Source of the DNA: Hyalangium gracile
GTDB taxonomy: Bacteria; Myxococcota; Myxococcia; Myxococcales; Myxococcaceae
Direction of reading: 5' to 3'
Length of the DNA stretch: 64,000 nucleotides
Assembly: GCF_020103725.1 (NCBI RefSeq)
Contig: NZ_JAHXBG010000003.1
Location: 62,001-126,000 of the forward strand
The notes below the pieces were generated by a model that had not been told where the DNA came from, made no database searches, and saw only the letters and a program-made list of their open reading frames with translations. Each line of letters starts with the position of its first letter. Positions within the stretch are counted from its first letter, which is position 1. Shown here piece after piece: positions 16,338 to 25,013 of the stretch. Position numbers and translations under genes: made by a program.

Positions 16338-17345
16338 TCAGCGCGCAGTGGAATCCGGAGCCGCAGGGAACACTACGCCCTCCAGCGTCACACTGCGCGC
16401 GCCACCCGCCTCCCACAGCCTGAGGGTGTATGTGCCCTGGAGTTCCCGCTCAGACGCTTCGGCTTCCACCACCACACTCCCGAACTTCCCCAACGCGATC
16501 GGTGCGGACTGCCACAGCGGCAGCACCTGCACCTCTCTCCCATGCGCATCCGCCAGCGTGGCGCCCTCGGCCCCCCATGGCTGCGCTCCAGACAGAAGAT
16601 GTAGCTGCAATTCCACCGCCCCCCGGGTACTCGCTCGGTAACTCCACACACCCGTCGGACTCAGCGCGCTGCCCTTACGCACGATGAAGCGCGGCGTAGG
16701 CCAGGAGAGGTTCTCGGACGCGACACCTCGGCTTTTCGTGCCCATGATCCCCGCGCTCACCAGGCCCCGCAGCCCCTCGGGACTGCCCTGAGAGGCGCGC
16801 AGCTGGGCGTTCTCCTCCTGGCAGCGCCGCGCCGCTTGTCTCTGCTCGACCAGCTCCCGCTGGTAGGACTCCGCCGTGCGTGCCTGACGGTGCACCTCCA
16901 CCTGCCGCGCCGCTCTGGCTGGGTGCACGTAGAGGAGCACGGTGGCCACGGCTGGCGCCACCCCATCCCCGAAACGCACCGTCAGCTTGCGCCACTCGCC
17001 GGGCAGCAGGAGCGCCGTGGGAAGGAGTGCCACGAGCTGCCGGCCCTGCACCCGTTGCACCTCTTGCTCCGTGGCCTGCACCTCCACCGCCCCGGGCGCC
17101 AGTGGCGTGTCGAAGAGCAGGGTGGTGGCCGTACCCGGGCTGAGGCAGAGCACGGGCGGTGCGCTCGGCTCGGCGGAGAGCTCCAGGGGCCGGGGCGCGG
17201 CTTCACAGTCGGGTGGGTTGGGCGAAGCCTCCAGGCCTGGCGTGGCGGCGAGCACGGCGGACAACAGCGGCAAAGCGGTGAGCACGGCGAGGTGACCTCC
17301 GAGGGTGGCAGGCGGCGGCGTGTCCTGGCACGTCGCCTCTACCAC
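16338..17345 (-). CDS. DUF2381 family protein
   Basis: A 335-residue protein of the DUF2381 / TIGR02268 family, a paralogous family known essentially from myxobacteria. It has an N-terminal hydrophobic segment (LAVLTALPLLSAVLAATPGL, about residues 20-39) consistent with export. A strand-rich domain follows (LCLSPGTATTLLFDTPLAPG), then a short coiled coil (ESYQRELVEQRQAARRCQEE), then a C-terminal strand-rich domain ending VTLEGVVFPAA. The start is GTG at 17345, weakly supported. It lies 44 bp downstream of the kinase gene on the same strand. Short tails of the same gene precede both intact toxins, so the ancestral order was DUF2381, toxin, Imm52. A SitB-like helper role is only a suggestion. 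Confidence 0.85.
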   Translation of the reverse strand: MVEATCQDTPPPATLGGHLAVLTALPLLSAVLAATPGLEASPNPPDCEAAPRPLELSAEPSAPPVLCLSPGTATTLLFDTPLAPGAVEVQATEQEVQRVQGRQLVALLPTALLLPGEWRKLTVRFGDGVAPAVATVLLYVHPARAARQVEVHRQARTAESYQRELVEQRQAARRCQEENAQLRASQGSPEGLRGLVSAGIMGTKSRGVASENLSWPTPRFIVRKGSALSPTGVWSYRASTRGAVELQLHLLSGAQPWGAEGATLADAHGREVQVLPLWQSAPIALGKFGSVVVEAEASERELQGTYTLRLWEAGGARSVTLEGVVFPAAPDSTAR

Positions 17346-17389
17346 GCCTCACCCGTGCGGCGTGCTCACCTCTCGCGATGCGCGGTGTC

Positions 17390-19342
17390 TCACTCGAACT
17401 TGCGAACAGCTTGCAGGGGAACGTAGGAGGAGACTTCGCCCTCGTCGTTGCGTGGGTGCCGATACGCGATGCAGACAGGGTACGTCTTGCCCTCCTGGGT
17501 AGTGGCCTGAACGAAGTGCCCCCAGGCGTACTTCTCCGAGAGGAGGATCCGCCCCGAGAGCAGCACCAGTTGACCGAGTTGACCGAGGGGTTCGCTAAGT
17601 TTCACCGTCGTCCACCCCTCTTTGATGGGGACAGGCCGCGCTGGCCCGTCGTACCACGTGAACACCCCCGCTCCCTGGTCGCCGATACGGATGCCCAGCT
17701 GCTCCATGGCCTCCAACGAGCCCGGCGGACACGGCTCGGCCGTCACCGGCGGAGGGCGCACTTCCGCGCCAGGCCCGGTGCAGGCCAGGGTGGTGCAGGT
17801 GGTGAGCAGGGCCGCCGCCTTCCTTGCGGACCCCGGGCGCTTGGGTTGCTTCTGCTGCTCTGTCTTCACGGAAGCCTCAGGCTCTTGAGCCGTGGCGCCA
17901 GCGGCCACGGACGCGGCGAGAGCCCCCTCGGTCTCGAGAGGAACCGCGCGCTCAGCTTCCGGTGGTTTCAGAGGAGGCGCCACTTTCCCACCGCTCCACC
18001 AGGTAGGCAGGCTCCCATCCCACCCGAGCAGAGGGTTCGGGGCCGCGGACGCCCCCACTGTGGAGCTCCGCGCAGCCGGAGCCAGAGCCGTCACCTGCCC
18101 CCGTGACGCGAGCCACGCGGCCAGCCATCCCAGCGTGAGGAGCAGGCCCACCGCCGTCACTTCCACCGCACGTCGCCGCCATGGCGAGGCACGCAGAGCA
18201 GGAGCCGAAGCGGATGCGGAGACAGGAGCGACGGGAACACCGTCCGGCCTGAAGGACTGCTCCCGCTCGGCGGAGCCAGCTGGCTCCAGCGCCACCGCGA
18301 GGGCCGCACGCTTGCCACGGCGTGGCCTGGAAGAGCCCCTGGCCCACCGCTCCTCCTCGTCCATGTCCTCCTCCTCGGGAGGACCAGCAGGCTCGACGTG
18401 AGGCTCGCACAGCGGCGCTTCCCACTCCGACCCCTCCCGCCTGAGCAGTTCCTCCACCCCCTGCCCCAACGCCGCCGCGTCCGGCCTGGCCTCGGGATGC
18501 TTCGCCAGCAGCCGCAGACACAGCTCGCTCAGCTCGCGCGGCACTCGCGGGTTGCGCTCGTGCGGCGGCACTGGCGCGCGGCTGAGCACCGCCTCCACGT
18601 CCGCGCCCTCCTCCACCGAGAAAGGCACGTCGTCCGTCAACAGCCAGTAGAGCACCACCCCCACCGCGTACACGTCATCCGCCGGCGTGGGCCGGTAGCG
18701 CGCCCCCTGCTCGAAGCCGTGCTCCCGCAGGAAGCGCCAGGCCTCGGGGCTGCGGTACTCCCAGGTGCCCGGCGGCACCACCCCTCGCGTCACCCGCGCG
18801 GCCTGCTCGCAGCCGCTCACGCCGAAGTCCACCAGCACCGCCGCGCCGTCCTCCTCCCTCACCAGGACGTTGGCCTCCTTCACATCCCGGTGCACCACGC
18901 CGGCCGCGTGCACCGCGCCCAGCCCCTGGCTCAAGTCCCGCAGCAGGTGCAACACCCGGCGCGCGCAAGGGTTCTCCTCGCGGACCCACGCGTCCAGCCG
19001 CCGCCCCGCCACGTACTCCATCACCACCACCAGGTAGCGCGGCTGCGCCTCCGGCCACTGCCAGAAGCCGCGCAGGCTCGCCACGTGGCGGTGGTGCACG
19101 CGGCTGAGCACCACCACCTCGCGCTCGGCCCACCCGGAGTGGTGCTCCAGCGACAGGAACTTCAGCGCGTGCGCTTGCCCGCCGCGCCGCGCCAGGAACA
19201 CGGTGCCGAAGCCACCCGCTCCCAGCCGCCGCGCCACCACATAAGGCCCCACCTCCGTGCCGGGCTCGAGCCGCACCCCGGAGGTGTGGCGCCGCCTCCG
19301 GCGCCCCTGGGCCATGGCGGGCCTGACGGTGGGTTCACTCAT
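17390..19342 (-). CDS. Membrane Ser/Thr protein kinase (Hanks type)
   Basis: A 650-residue kinase. The catalytic domain covers about residues 25-300: glycine loop GAGGFGTVF, HRDVKEANVLV catalytic loop and DFGVSG. A Pro/Ala/acidic linker follows, then one membrane segment (about 390-410, VTAVGLLLTLGWLAAWLA). The outside domain of about 230 residues ends in a strand-rich module (GWTTVKLSEPLGQLGQLVLL), not recognised, probably a sensor. The ATG at 19342 (MSEPTVRPAM) is chosen over a GTG at 19375. It is followed by the DUF2381 gene and then the toxin scar and Imm52 remnant, so it may have headed the original cassette. Confidence 0.9.
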   Translation of the reverse strand: MSEPTVRPAMAQGRRRRRHTSGVRLEPGTEVGPYVVARRLGAGGFGTVFLARRGGQAHALKFLSLEHHSGWAEREVVVLSRVHHRHVASLRGFWQWPEAQPRYLVVVMEYVAGRRLDAWVREENPCARRVLHLLRDLSQGLGAVHAAGVVHRDVKEANVLVREEDGAAVLVDFGVSGCEQAARVTRGVVPPGTWEYRSPEAWRFLREHGFEQGARYRPTPADDVYAVGVVLYWLLTDDVPFSVEEGADVEAVLSRAPVPPHERNPRVPRELSELCLRLLAKHPEARPDAAALGQGVEELLRREGSEWEAPLCEPHVEPAGPPEEEDMDEEERWARGSSRPRRGKRAALAVALEPAGSAEREQSFRPDGVPVAPVSASASAPALRASPWRRRAVEVTAVGLLLTLGWLAAWLASRGQVTALAPAARSSTVGASAAPNPLLGWDGSLPTWWSGGKVAPPLKPPEAERAVPLETEGALAASVAAGATAQEPEASVKTEQQKQPKRPGSARKAAALLTTCTTLACTGPGAEVRPPPVTAEPCPPGSLEAMEQLGIRIGDQGAGVFTWYDGPARPVPIKEGWTTVKLSEPLGQLGQLVLLSGRILLSEKYAWGHFVQATTQEGKTYPVCIAYRHPRNDEGEVSSYVPLQAVRKFE

Positions 19343-19453
19343 GGCGGACCTCTCTGAAAAGGGGCAGGGAACCACAACCGCTCAGGTAGGTACGTCCGGG
19401 CCTCCACGACACGGACTTCCCACCCCAAGGTAGGCCCTCACCCACACGGGGGG

Positions 19454-19620
19454 ATGTCCAAACGTTTGGACATGGGGGGAGATGTCCGGACGTTTGGACA
19501 TGGGGGAGATGTCCGGACGTTTGGACATGGGGGGATGACCGGACGTCCGGTCATCAGGGCGAGGGAGATGACCGGACGTCCGGTCATCAGGGCGAGGGAG
19601 ATGACCGGACGTCCGGTCAT
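19454..19620. promoter_or_regulatory. Array of six 20-bp palindromes in two classes
   Basis: Class A sits at 19454-19473 (ATGTCCAAACGTTTGGACAT, perfect), 19482-19501 and 19509-19528 (both ATGTCCGGACGTTTGGACAT, two mismatched pairs). Class B sits at 19535-19554, 19568-19587 and 19601-19620 (ATGACCGGACGTCCGGTCAT, perfect). Start-to-start spacing is 28, 27, 26, 33 and 33 bp. The class B spacers are the same 13 bases (CAGGGCGAGGGAG). The array lies between the divergent kinase (start 19342) and the XRE pair (start 19740), exactly where operators for a dimeric regulator would be. The stretch 19343-19739 holds no gene. Confidence 0.8.
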
Positions 19621-19739
19621 CAGGGCAGGTAACCAACAAGGTTGGACGGACTAACGCACGAGGTATACACCCTGACTAACCCATGCATACAACCCACCGC
19701 CGCCGTCCCCGGCGCGGACACGCGCAGGAGAGTCACTCC

Positions 19740-19979
19740 ATGTCGTTGAGGCTCGCAGAGAACATCGGCACCGCCACCCGCGAGGCGCGCACGCAGGCAG
19801 GGCTTTGCCGCCAGCAGGTCGCCGAGGCCATCGGGCTGTCACTCCCCGCCTACGAGAGGCTGGAGCGAGGACGGCTGCTCCCAGGTGTCACCACCCTGTG
19901 CCGCCTGGCCCAGGCGCTGAACACCTCCGTGGATGTCCTCGTGGGCCGCTGGCCTCTCCTCCCGGTCCGCGCGCCATGA
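19740..19979 (+). CDS. XRE-type helix-turn-helix regulator 1
   Basis: A 79-residue single-domain Cro/C1-type DNA-binding protein: MSLRLAENIGTATREARTQA followed by the HTH QQVAEAIGLSLPAYERLERG and a closing helix TLCRLAQALNTSVDVLVG. An AGGAG at 19726-19730 sits 9 bases before the ATG at 19740, which decides this start against the upstream ATG at 19683. Its stop overlaps the start of the second regulator (ATGA). The palindrome array lies 120 bp upstream, so autoregulation is likely. Confidence 0.85.
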   Translation: MSLRLAENIGTATREARTQAGLCRQQVAEAIGLSLPAYERLERGRLLPGVTTLCRLAQALNTSVDVLVGRWPLLPVRAP

Positions 19980-20326
19980 GAGAGCAGATCGCCTCGAGGC
20001 TCAGCAATGCCGCCCGCGCCGCGCGCGAACGCCTGGGCCTGACCCAGGCCGAGGTCGCCGGGCTCATGGAGCTGTCCCCCATCGTCTACAACCGCCTGGA
20101 GCGCGGCAGGATGCTCCCCAGCGTTCCGACGCTCGTCCAGCTGTGTGAGACCTTGCGCATCTCCCCCGCGGAGCTGCTCGGCTTCCCCCGCCCGGAGAAG
20201 GCACGCAAGGCGGTCCTCTCGGAGGAGGAGCCCCCCTCGCTTCAGCAGCTCCTCACCCTGGCCAGGCGGCTGGACGACAGCCAGCGCCAGGTGCTCATCA
20301 CCGTGGCCAAGGCCCTCCTCCGCTGA
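19976..20326 (+). CDS. XRE-type helix-turn-helix regulator 2
   Basis: A 116-residue Cro/C1-type protein. The N-terminal HTH (RLGLTQAEVAGLMELSPIVY and NRLERGRMLPSV) is clearly paralogous to the preceding gene. It has an extra C-terminal helix-rich tail (SLQQLLTLARRLDDSQRQVL) that may mediate dimerisation. It starts at ATG 19976, overlapping the previous stop by 4 bp, so the two are translationally coupled. Two related regulators in one transcript could bind the two palindrome classes upstream. Its 3' end is convergent with the kinase at 20376. Confidence 0.88.
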   Translation: MREQIASRLSNAARAARERLGLTQAEVAGLMELSPIVYNRLERGRMLPSVPTLVQLCETLRISPAELLGFPRPEKARKAVLSEEEPPSLQQLLTLARRLDDSQRQVLITVAKALLR

Positions 20327-20375
20327 GGCCAAGGGCCGGGACACCACCTCCTCGCGCCCCCAGCCCGGCCCCCGC

Positions 20376-21581
20376 TCACCCCTCCGCTTCGTCGCTGTCG
20401 AGCAGCTCGGGGTAGAGACCACCCTCCACGGGCTCCCCCACGTCACGCAAGGCGCTCGCGTCACGGATCAGCCGCTCCACCTCCTCGGCTGCATCCTTGC
20501 GCCCGTAGCTCGGGGCCAGCGCGGCGAGCTGGGCGAGCAGCTCCCGCCGCAGCTCCCCGACCGTCGCGTGGCGCCGGGCCGGATCCCGCTGGAGCGCCTT
20601 GCGCAGCAGGGCCGCGAGCCCCTCCGGCAGGCCCGCCGCCGCACGCTCGACATCCTCCGGGCCGTAGCGCTCCACCCGCGCCAGCATCCGCTCCAGCGGC
20701 AGCGGTGGGGCCTCATCCGCCCGCACCTCCCTCCCCGATGACGACGCGGACACCTCCTCCTGCTCGCCATCGAAGAGGTGGTGGCTCGTCAGTGCCTCGA
20801 GCAGGACCAGTCCCAGGGAGAAGACGTCCGAGCGGGCATCCATGGGAAGGCCCAGGAGGTACTCGGGCGAGGCGTAGAGCAGATCCCCTTTCTTGAGCAG
20901 CTCGGGCGTCTCCAGCCGGCCCACCCGCTTCGAGTACGCCGCGCCGAAGTCCGTCAGCTTCACCTCGCCGCAGCGGCGGCCCACGCGGATGTTCCGAGGG
21001 CTGACGTCCCGGTGGATGATGCCCAGGGGGCGGCCTCCGTCCTCCCGGTCGGTCAGCGTATGCGCATAGTCGAGCGCGTCCGCCACCTCCGCCGCGACGT
21101 AGAGCGCGAAGGGGGCCGGCAGCGGCTGGCGCCGCAACGCCGCCGTGCTCAGCAATGACTCGAGCAGCGGACCGGCCACGTACTCCATGACGACGTACGG
21201 GCTGCCCCCGAACACCTTGAAGTGATGGACCTGGGCAATGGCTGGATGGTGGAGCCGGAACGCCAGCTGCACCTCCTCCTTCAGGCGCTGGCGCAGCTCG
21301 GACCGCCGAGGGGACTGAAGGCGCTTGACCACCACGTGGCCGGCCATGCCCCGGGGCAGCGACCGCTCGAAGAGGAGCAGCTGCACCCCGTTCTTCCGCT
21401 CCTCCAGGACGCGCAGGAACTTGAAGGTGACCGGCCCGGCACGGAAGGACTCCCGCTGCTGAATCAGCCGGGACAGCCGCTCCATGCCCTCGAGCACCTC
21501 GGCGAGCTCCCGCCGAGCCTCCGGCGACAAGCCTTCCTCCGGGGCCGCGGGCGTTTCCTCCTCATGCTTCCTGTCACTCAT
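20376..21581 (-). CDS. Ser/Thr protein kinase, soluble
   Basis: A 401-residue kinase without a membrane segment. After an acidic 60-residue leader the kinase domain runs about 65-350: VVVKRLQ (ATP Lys), IIHRDVSPRNIRV catalytic loop, TDFGAAYS, and ASPEYLLGLPMDARSDVFSLG. The glycine-rich loop is degenerate (VLEERKNGVQ). HRDVSPRN instead of HRDLKPxN is a variant common in myxobacterial kinases. The ATG at 21581 (MSDRKHEEE) is chosen; further upstream codons have no support. It converges with the XRE pair, 49 bp apart. Confidence 0.88.
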   Translation of the reverse strand: MSDRKHEEETPAAPEEGLSPEARRELAEVLEGMERLSRLIQQRESFRAGPVTFKFLRVLEERKNGVQLLLFERSLPRGMAGHVVVKRLQSPRRSELRQRLKEEVQLAFRLHHPAIAQVHHFKVFGGSPYVVMEYVAGPLLESLLSTAALRRQPLPAPFALYVAAEVADALDYAHTLTDREDGGRPLGIIHRDVSPRNIRVGRRCGEVKLTDFGAAYSKRVGRLETPELLKKGDLLYASPEYLLGLPMDARSDVFSLGLVLLEALTSHHLFDGEQEEVSASSSGREVRADEAPPLPLERMLARVERYGPEDVERAAAGLPEGLAALLRKALQRDPARRHATVGELRRELLAQLAALAPSYGRKDAAEEVERLIRDASALRDVGEPVEGGLYPELLDSDEAEG

Positions 21582-21624
21582 GGCGTGCTCCGGATGAACA
21601 ACCTGCCACATCATCAACCTCCCT

Positions 21625-21636
21625 GGTTAGCTAACC
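21625..21636. promoter_or_regulatory. 12-bp perfect palindrome upstream of kinase gene
   Basis: GGTTAGCTAACC lies 44 bp upstream of the kinase ATG and is followed by another GTTAG at 21642-21646. The half-site CTAAC also occurs twice in the leader of the XRE regulators (about 19651 and 19675). It may be an operator shared by the two facing transcription units; this is only a motif observation. Confidence 0.4.
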
Positions 21637-21780
21637 TGACGAGTTAGCACACAGGCCGAGGCGAGAGGAAGCAGCCGGCACGCTGTTCAGCGCAGTCCTC
21701 ACGCGTGTTGCGCGGGCAACTCCACGCCTACGAGCACTTTCTGGAGATGAACCGGGCGAAGGCGCCGAATCGACGCGCCC

Positions 21781-22770
21781 TCAGCCCTTCACGCGCTCCT
21801 GGTCCTGCTTGGGCTCCGGCGGCTTCACGCCCTCCGGAAGGGGCTCCTCCGCGGCCTTGGGCCAGAGGAGCGAGGCCCCGATGCTGCTGGCGAGGATGAG
21901 GGCGATGATTCCCAGGGACACGGCCTCGTGGAAGTGGAACTTGATGGAGGTGAGCAGCATCTTCACCCCCACGAAGCACAGGATGATGGACAGGCCCACC
22001 TTCAGGAAGTGGAACTTCTCCATCAGCCGGGCCACCAGGAAGAACAGCGAGCGCAGCCCGAGAATCGCGCACACGTTGGACGTGTAGGCGATGAACGGAT
22101 CCTGGGTGATGCCCAGCACCGCGGGGATCGAGTCCAGCGCGAACAAGAGGTCCGTGGCCTCCACCACCAGCAGCACCAGGAACAGCGGCGTCACCTTGGT
22201 GCGGTTGTCCTCCTTCACGAAGAAGTGGCTGCCGGTGCCCTGCCGCGCCACCGGCAGCACGCGCCGGGCGAACTTCACCACCGCCTGCTGCTCCGGGTCC
22301 GCCGCCTCTCCGTCCTCCTTGGACAGCAGCATCTTCACGCCGGTGAACACGAGGAAGGCGCCGAAGATGTAGATGAGCCAGTGGAAGCGCGTCACCAGCG
22401 CCGTGCCGGTGATGATGAGCGTGGCGCGCATCAGGAACGCGCCCAGGATGCCCCAGAAGAGCACCCGGTGCTGGTGCTCCGGCGCCACCCGGAAGTAGCT
22501 GAACACCACCAGGAAGACGAACAGGTTGTCGACCGAGAGCGCGTACTCGACGACGTAGGCGGTGAGCCACTGCAGCCCCAGCTCCGAACCGCGGAAGAAC
22601 CCGATGCCCAGGCAGAACAGCAGGCTGATGCTGATCCACACCGCCGTCCAGATGCCCGCTTCCTTGGGCGAGACCGCGTGGTCCTTGCGGTGGAACACAC
22701 CGAGGTCCAGGGCGAGCATCGCCACCACGAAGACATGAAAGCCGACCCAGAGCGCGACTTGGCTGTTCAC
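21781..22770 (-). CDS. TerC family integral membrane protein
   Basis: A 329-residue polytopic protein of the TerC/Alx family, implicated in manganese export and tellurite resistance. About eight or nine hydrophobic segments are visible, with the conserved acidic membrane motifs EYALSVDNLFVF and VEATDLLFALDSIPAVLGIT that bind metal in this family. The C-terminus is a Pro/Glu-rich soluble tail. The start is GTG 22770 with GGAAGG 5 bases upstream. In other bacteria a yybP-ykoY (Mn2+) riboswitch often precedes terC genes; I see no convincing one in the 90 bp before this start. It lies downstream of glgX on the same strand. Confidence 0.9.
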   Translation of the reverse strand: MNSQVALWVGFHVFVVAMLALDLGVFHRKDHAVSPKEAGIWTAVWISISLLFCLGIGFFRGSELGLQWLTAYVVEYALSVDNLFVFLVVFSYFRVAPEHQHRVLFWGILGAFLMRATLIITGTALVTRFHWLIYIFGAFLVFTGVKMLLSKEDGEAADPEQQAVVKFARRVLPVARQGTGSHFFVKEDNRTKVTPLFLVLLVVEATDLLFALDSIPAVLGITQDPFIAYTSNVCAILGLRSLFFLVARLMEKFHFLKVGLSIILCFVGVKMLLTSIKFHFHEAVSLGIIALILASSIGASLLWPKAAEEPLPEGVKPPEPKQDQERVKG

Positions 22771-22862
22771 AGACCTTCCAGGGTTGACACGGAGCGGCGA
22801 GCACCCTACTCGGCCTGACCGCCTTCCGTCGACTCCTGCCTAACTCTTCCGGGGGCGAACCG

Positions 22863-25013
22863 CTACAAGTCCGTGGCCGGCCGGCGCAGCACCATGAGGG
22901 AGCGCCCCGCCACCTGCACCTTGCCGCCCGCGGGGGTATGGGCGTGGGAGCAGTCCTCGGCCGTGGTGGTGTCCACCAGCAGCTCCCAGTCCGCGCCCCA
23001 CTCGATGGCGGGCAGCGCGAACGTCATGGGCTCGTGGTGCGCGTTCATCAGCACCAGCAGCGTGTCTCCCACCTGCCGCTGGCCCTCCTCGTCCAGGGCG
23101 GCGATGGCGTCCCCGCCCAGCAGGAAGCCCAGCGCGCGCACATAGGGCTTCTCCCAGTCCTCCTTGCGCATCTCCTTGCCGTCCGGGCGGAACCACGCCA
23201 GGTCCTTCAGCTCGCTGTCCCAGATGTGGGCGCCGCGGAAGAAGCGGCGCTTGCGCAGCACCGGCTGCTCGCGTCGCAGCCGGCTCAGGCGGATGGTGAA
23301 CTCCAGCATCTCCCGCTGGCGGGAGCTCAGCTCCCAGTTCATCCAGGACAGGGGGGTGTCCTGGCAGTAGGCGTTGTTGTTGCCCTTCTGGGTGCGCTCC
23401 AGCTCGTCGCCCGCCACCAGCATGGGCACGCCCTGGGACAGGAAGAGGGTGGCCAGCAGGTTGCGCTGCTGCTGCGCGCGCAGGGCGTTCACCACCGGGT
23501 CGTCCGTCTCCCCCTCCACGCCGCAGTTCCACGAGTGGTTGTCGTTGGCCCCGTCCCGGTTGCCCTCGAGGTTCGCCTCGTTGTGCTTCTCGTTGTAGGT
23601 GACCAGGTCGTGCAGGGTGAAGCCGTCGTGCGCGGTGACGAAGTTCACGCTCGCGGTGGGCATGCGCCCGGACAGGGCGTACAGGTCCGACGAGCCCGTC
23701 AGCCGGTAGCCGATCTCCGCCGCCTGCCGGTCATCCCCCTTCCAGTAGCGGCGGATGGTGTCGCGGTACTTGCCGTTCCACTCGCTCCAGAGGACGGGGA
23801 AGTTGCCCACCTGGTAGCCGAAGTCCCCCACGTCCCAGGGCTCGGAGATGAGCTTCACGCGCTGGAGCACCGGATCCTGGTGGACCATCTGGAAGAAGGC
23901 CGCGCGCGTGTCGTAGCCGTGCCTGTCTCGGCCCAGCGTGGTGGCCAGGTCGAAGCGGAACCCGTCCACGTGCATCACCTCGACCCAGTAGCGCAGCGAG
24001 TCCATCACCAGCTTGAGGGCGTACGGGTGCGTGGCGTTCCACGAGTTCCCGCACCCGGTGAAGTCCATGTAGAAGCGCGGGTCCTTGTCGGTGAGCCGGT
24101 AGTAGGCGCCGTTGTCCAGGCCCTTGAAGGACAGCGTGGGCCCCAGGTGGTTGCCCTCGCAGGTGTGGTTGTACACGACGTCCAGAATCACCTCGATTCC
24201 GGCGCGGTGCAGCGCCTTCACCATCTGCTTGAACTCGGTCACCTGCCCGCCCAGCGAGCCCGAGCCGCTGAAGCGCGCGTCCGGCGCGAAGAAGCCCAGG
24301 GTGTTGTAGCCCCAGTAGTTGGTGAGGCCCTTCTTCACGAGGAAGGACTCGGGCACCGAGGCGTGGATGGGCAGCAGCTCCACGGCGGTGACGCCCAGCT
24401 TGTGCAGGTGCTCCACGACGGCCGGGTGGGCCAGCCCCGCGTAGGTGCCGCGCTGCGGCTCGGGCACCGCCGGGTGGAGCTTCGTGAAGCCCTTCACGTG
24501 CAGCTCGTACAGCAACGAGCGGTTGAGCGGCGTGGCTGGAGAGCGGTCCCCCTCCCAGTCGAAGTCGTCCGCCAGCACCACGGCCTTGGGCATGCCGGCG
24601 GCGCTGTCGCGCTTGTCCATGACGAGGTCGGCGTCCTTGTCGCTCTCGTCTCCCGTCTTGTAGCCATGGACGGGCGCGGCGTAGTCCACCTGGCCGTGCA
24701 GGGCACGGGCGTACGGGTCCACCAGCAGCTTGTGCGGATTGAAGCGCAGGCCGCGCTTGGGCTCGTAGGGGCCGTAGGCGCGCAGGCCGTAGAGGGTGCC
24801 GGGCTTCAGCCCGGGCACGTAGCCGTGAAAGACCTGGTAGGTGGTCTCCAGCAGCGGAAAGCGACGGGTCTCCTGCGAGGGATCCGCCGCATCGAAGAGG
24901 CAGACCTCCATCTTCCGGGCATGCTCGGAGAAGACCGCGAAGTTGACGCCCTCTCCGTCATAGGTGGCGCCCAGGGGAAACGGCTTCCCAGGCAACACCT
25001 CGGCCCTTCTCAT
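22863..25013 (-). CDS. glgX: Glycogen debranching enzyme GlgX/TreX (isoamylase-type GH13)
   Basis: A 716-residue GH13 enzyme with an N-terminal CBM48-like domain (PFPLGATYDGEGVNFAVFSE) and a catalytic barrel. GFRFDLATTLGR carries the nucleophile Asp, LISEPWD the acid/base Glu, and FVTAHDGFTLHD the third Asp. It hydrolyses alpha-1,6 branches of glycogen or maltodextrin. Its ATG overlaps the treY stop by 4 bp (ATGA). Such a neighbour suggests the TreX role: supplying linear maltodextrins to the TreY-TreZ trehalose pathway. No treZ is in the window, so a general glycogen role is equally possible. Confidence 0.94.
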   Translation of the reverse strand: MRRAEVLPGKPFPLGATYDGEGVNFAVFSEHARKMEVCLFDAADPSQETRRFPLLETTYQVFHGYVPGLKPGTLYGLRAYGPYEPKRGLRFNPHKLLVDPYARALHGQVDYAAPVHGYKTGDESDKDADLVMDKRDSAAGMPKAVVLADDFDWEGDRSPATPLNRSLLYELHVKGFTKLHPAVPEPQRGTYAGLAHPAVVEHLHKLGVTAVELLPIHASVPESFLVKKGLTNYWGYNTLGFFAPDARFSGSGSLGGQVTEFKQMVKALHRAGIEVILDVVYNHTCEGNHLGPTLSFKGLDNGAYYRLTDKDPRFYMDFTGCGNSWNATHPYALKLVMDSLRYWVEVMHVDGFRFDLATTLGRDRHGYDTRAAFFQMVHQDPVLQRVKLISEPWDVGDFGYQVGNFPVLWSEWNGKYRDTIRRYWKGDDRQAAEIGYRLTGSSDLYALSGRMPTASVNFVTAHDGFTLHDLVTYNEKHNEANLEGNRDGANDNHSWNCGVEGETDDPVVNALRAQQQRNLLATLFLSQGVPMLVAGDELERTQKGNNNAYCQDTPLSWMNWELSSRQREMLEFTIRLSRLRREQPVLRKRRFFRGAHIWDSELKDLAWFRPDGKEMRKEDWEKPYVRALGFLLGGDAIAALDEEGQRQVGDTLLVLMNAHHEPMTFALPAIEWGADWELLVDTTTAEDCSHAHTPAGGKVQVAGRSLMVLRRPATDL

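Noticed and set aside
19454-19620. CRISPR array
   Set aside because: Spacers are 6-13 bases, partly identical to each other, repeats fall into two sequence classes, and no cas gene is present.
19438-19654. Small open frames across the palindrome array on both strands
   Set aside because: They only translate the repeated 20-mers (MTGRPVIRARE and antisense DDRTSGHLPRP) and lack ribosome binding sites; the DNA symmetry is the signal.
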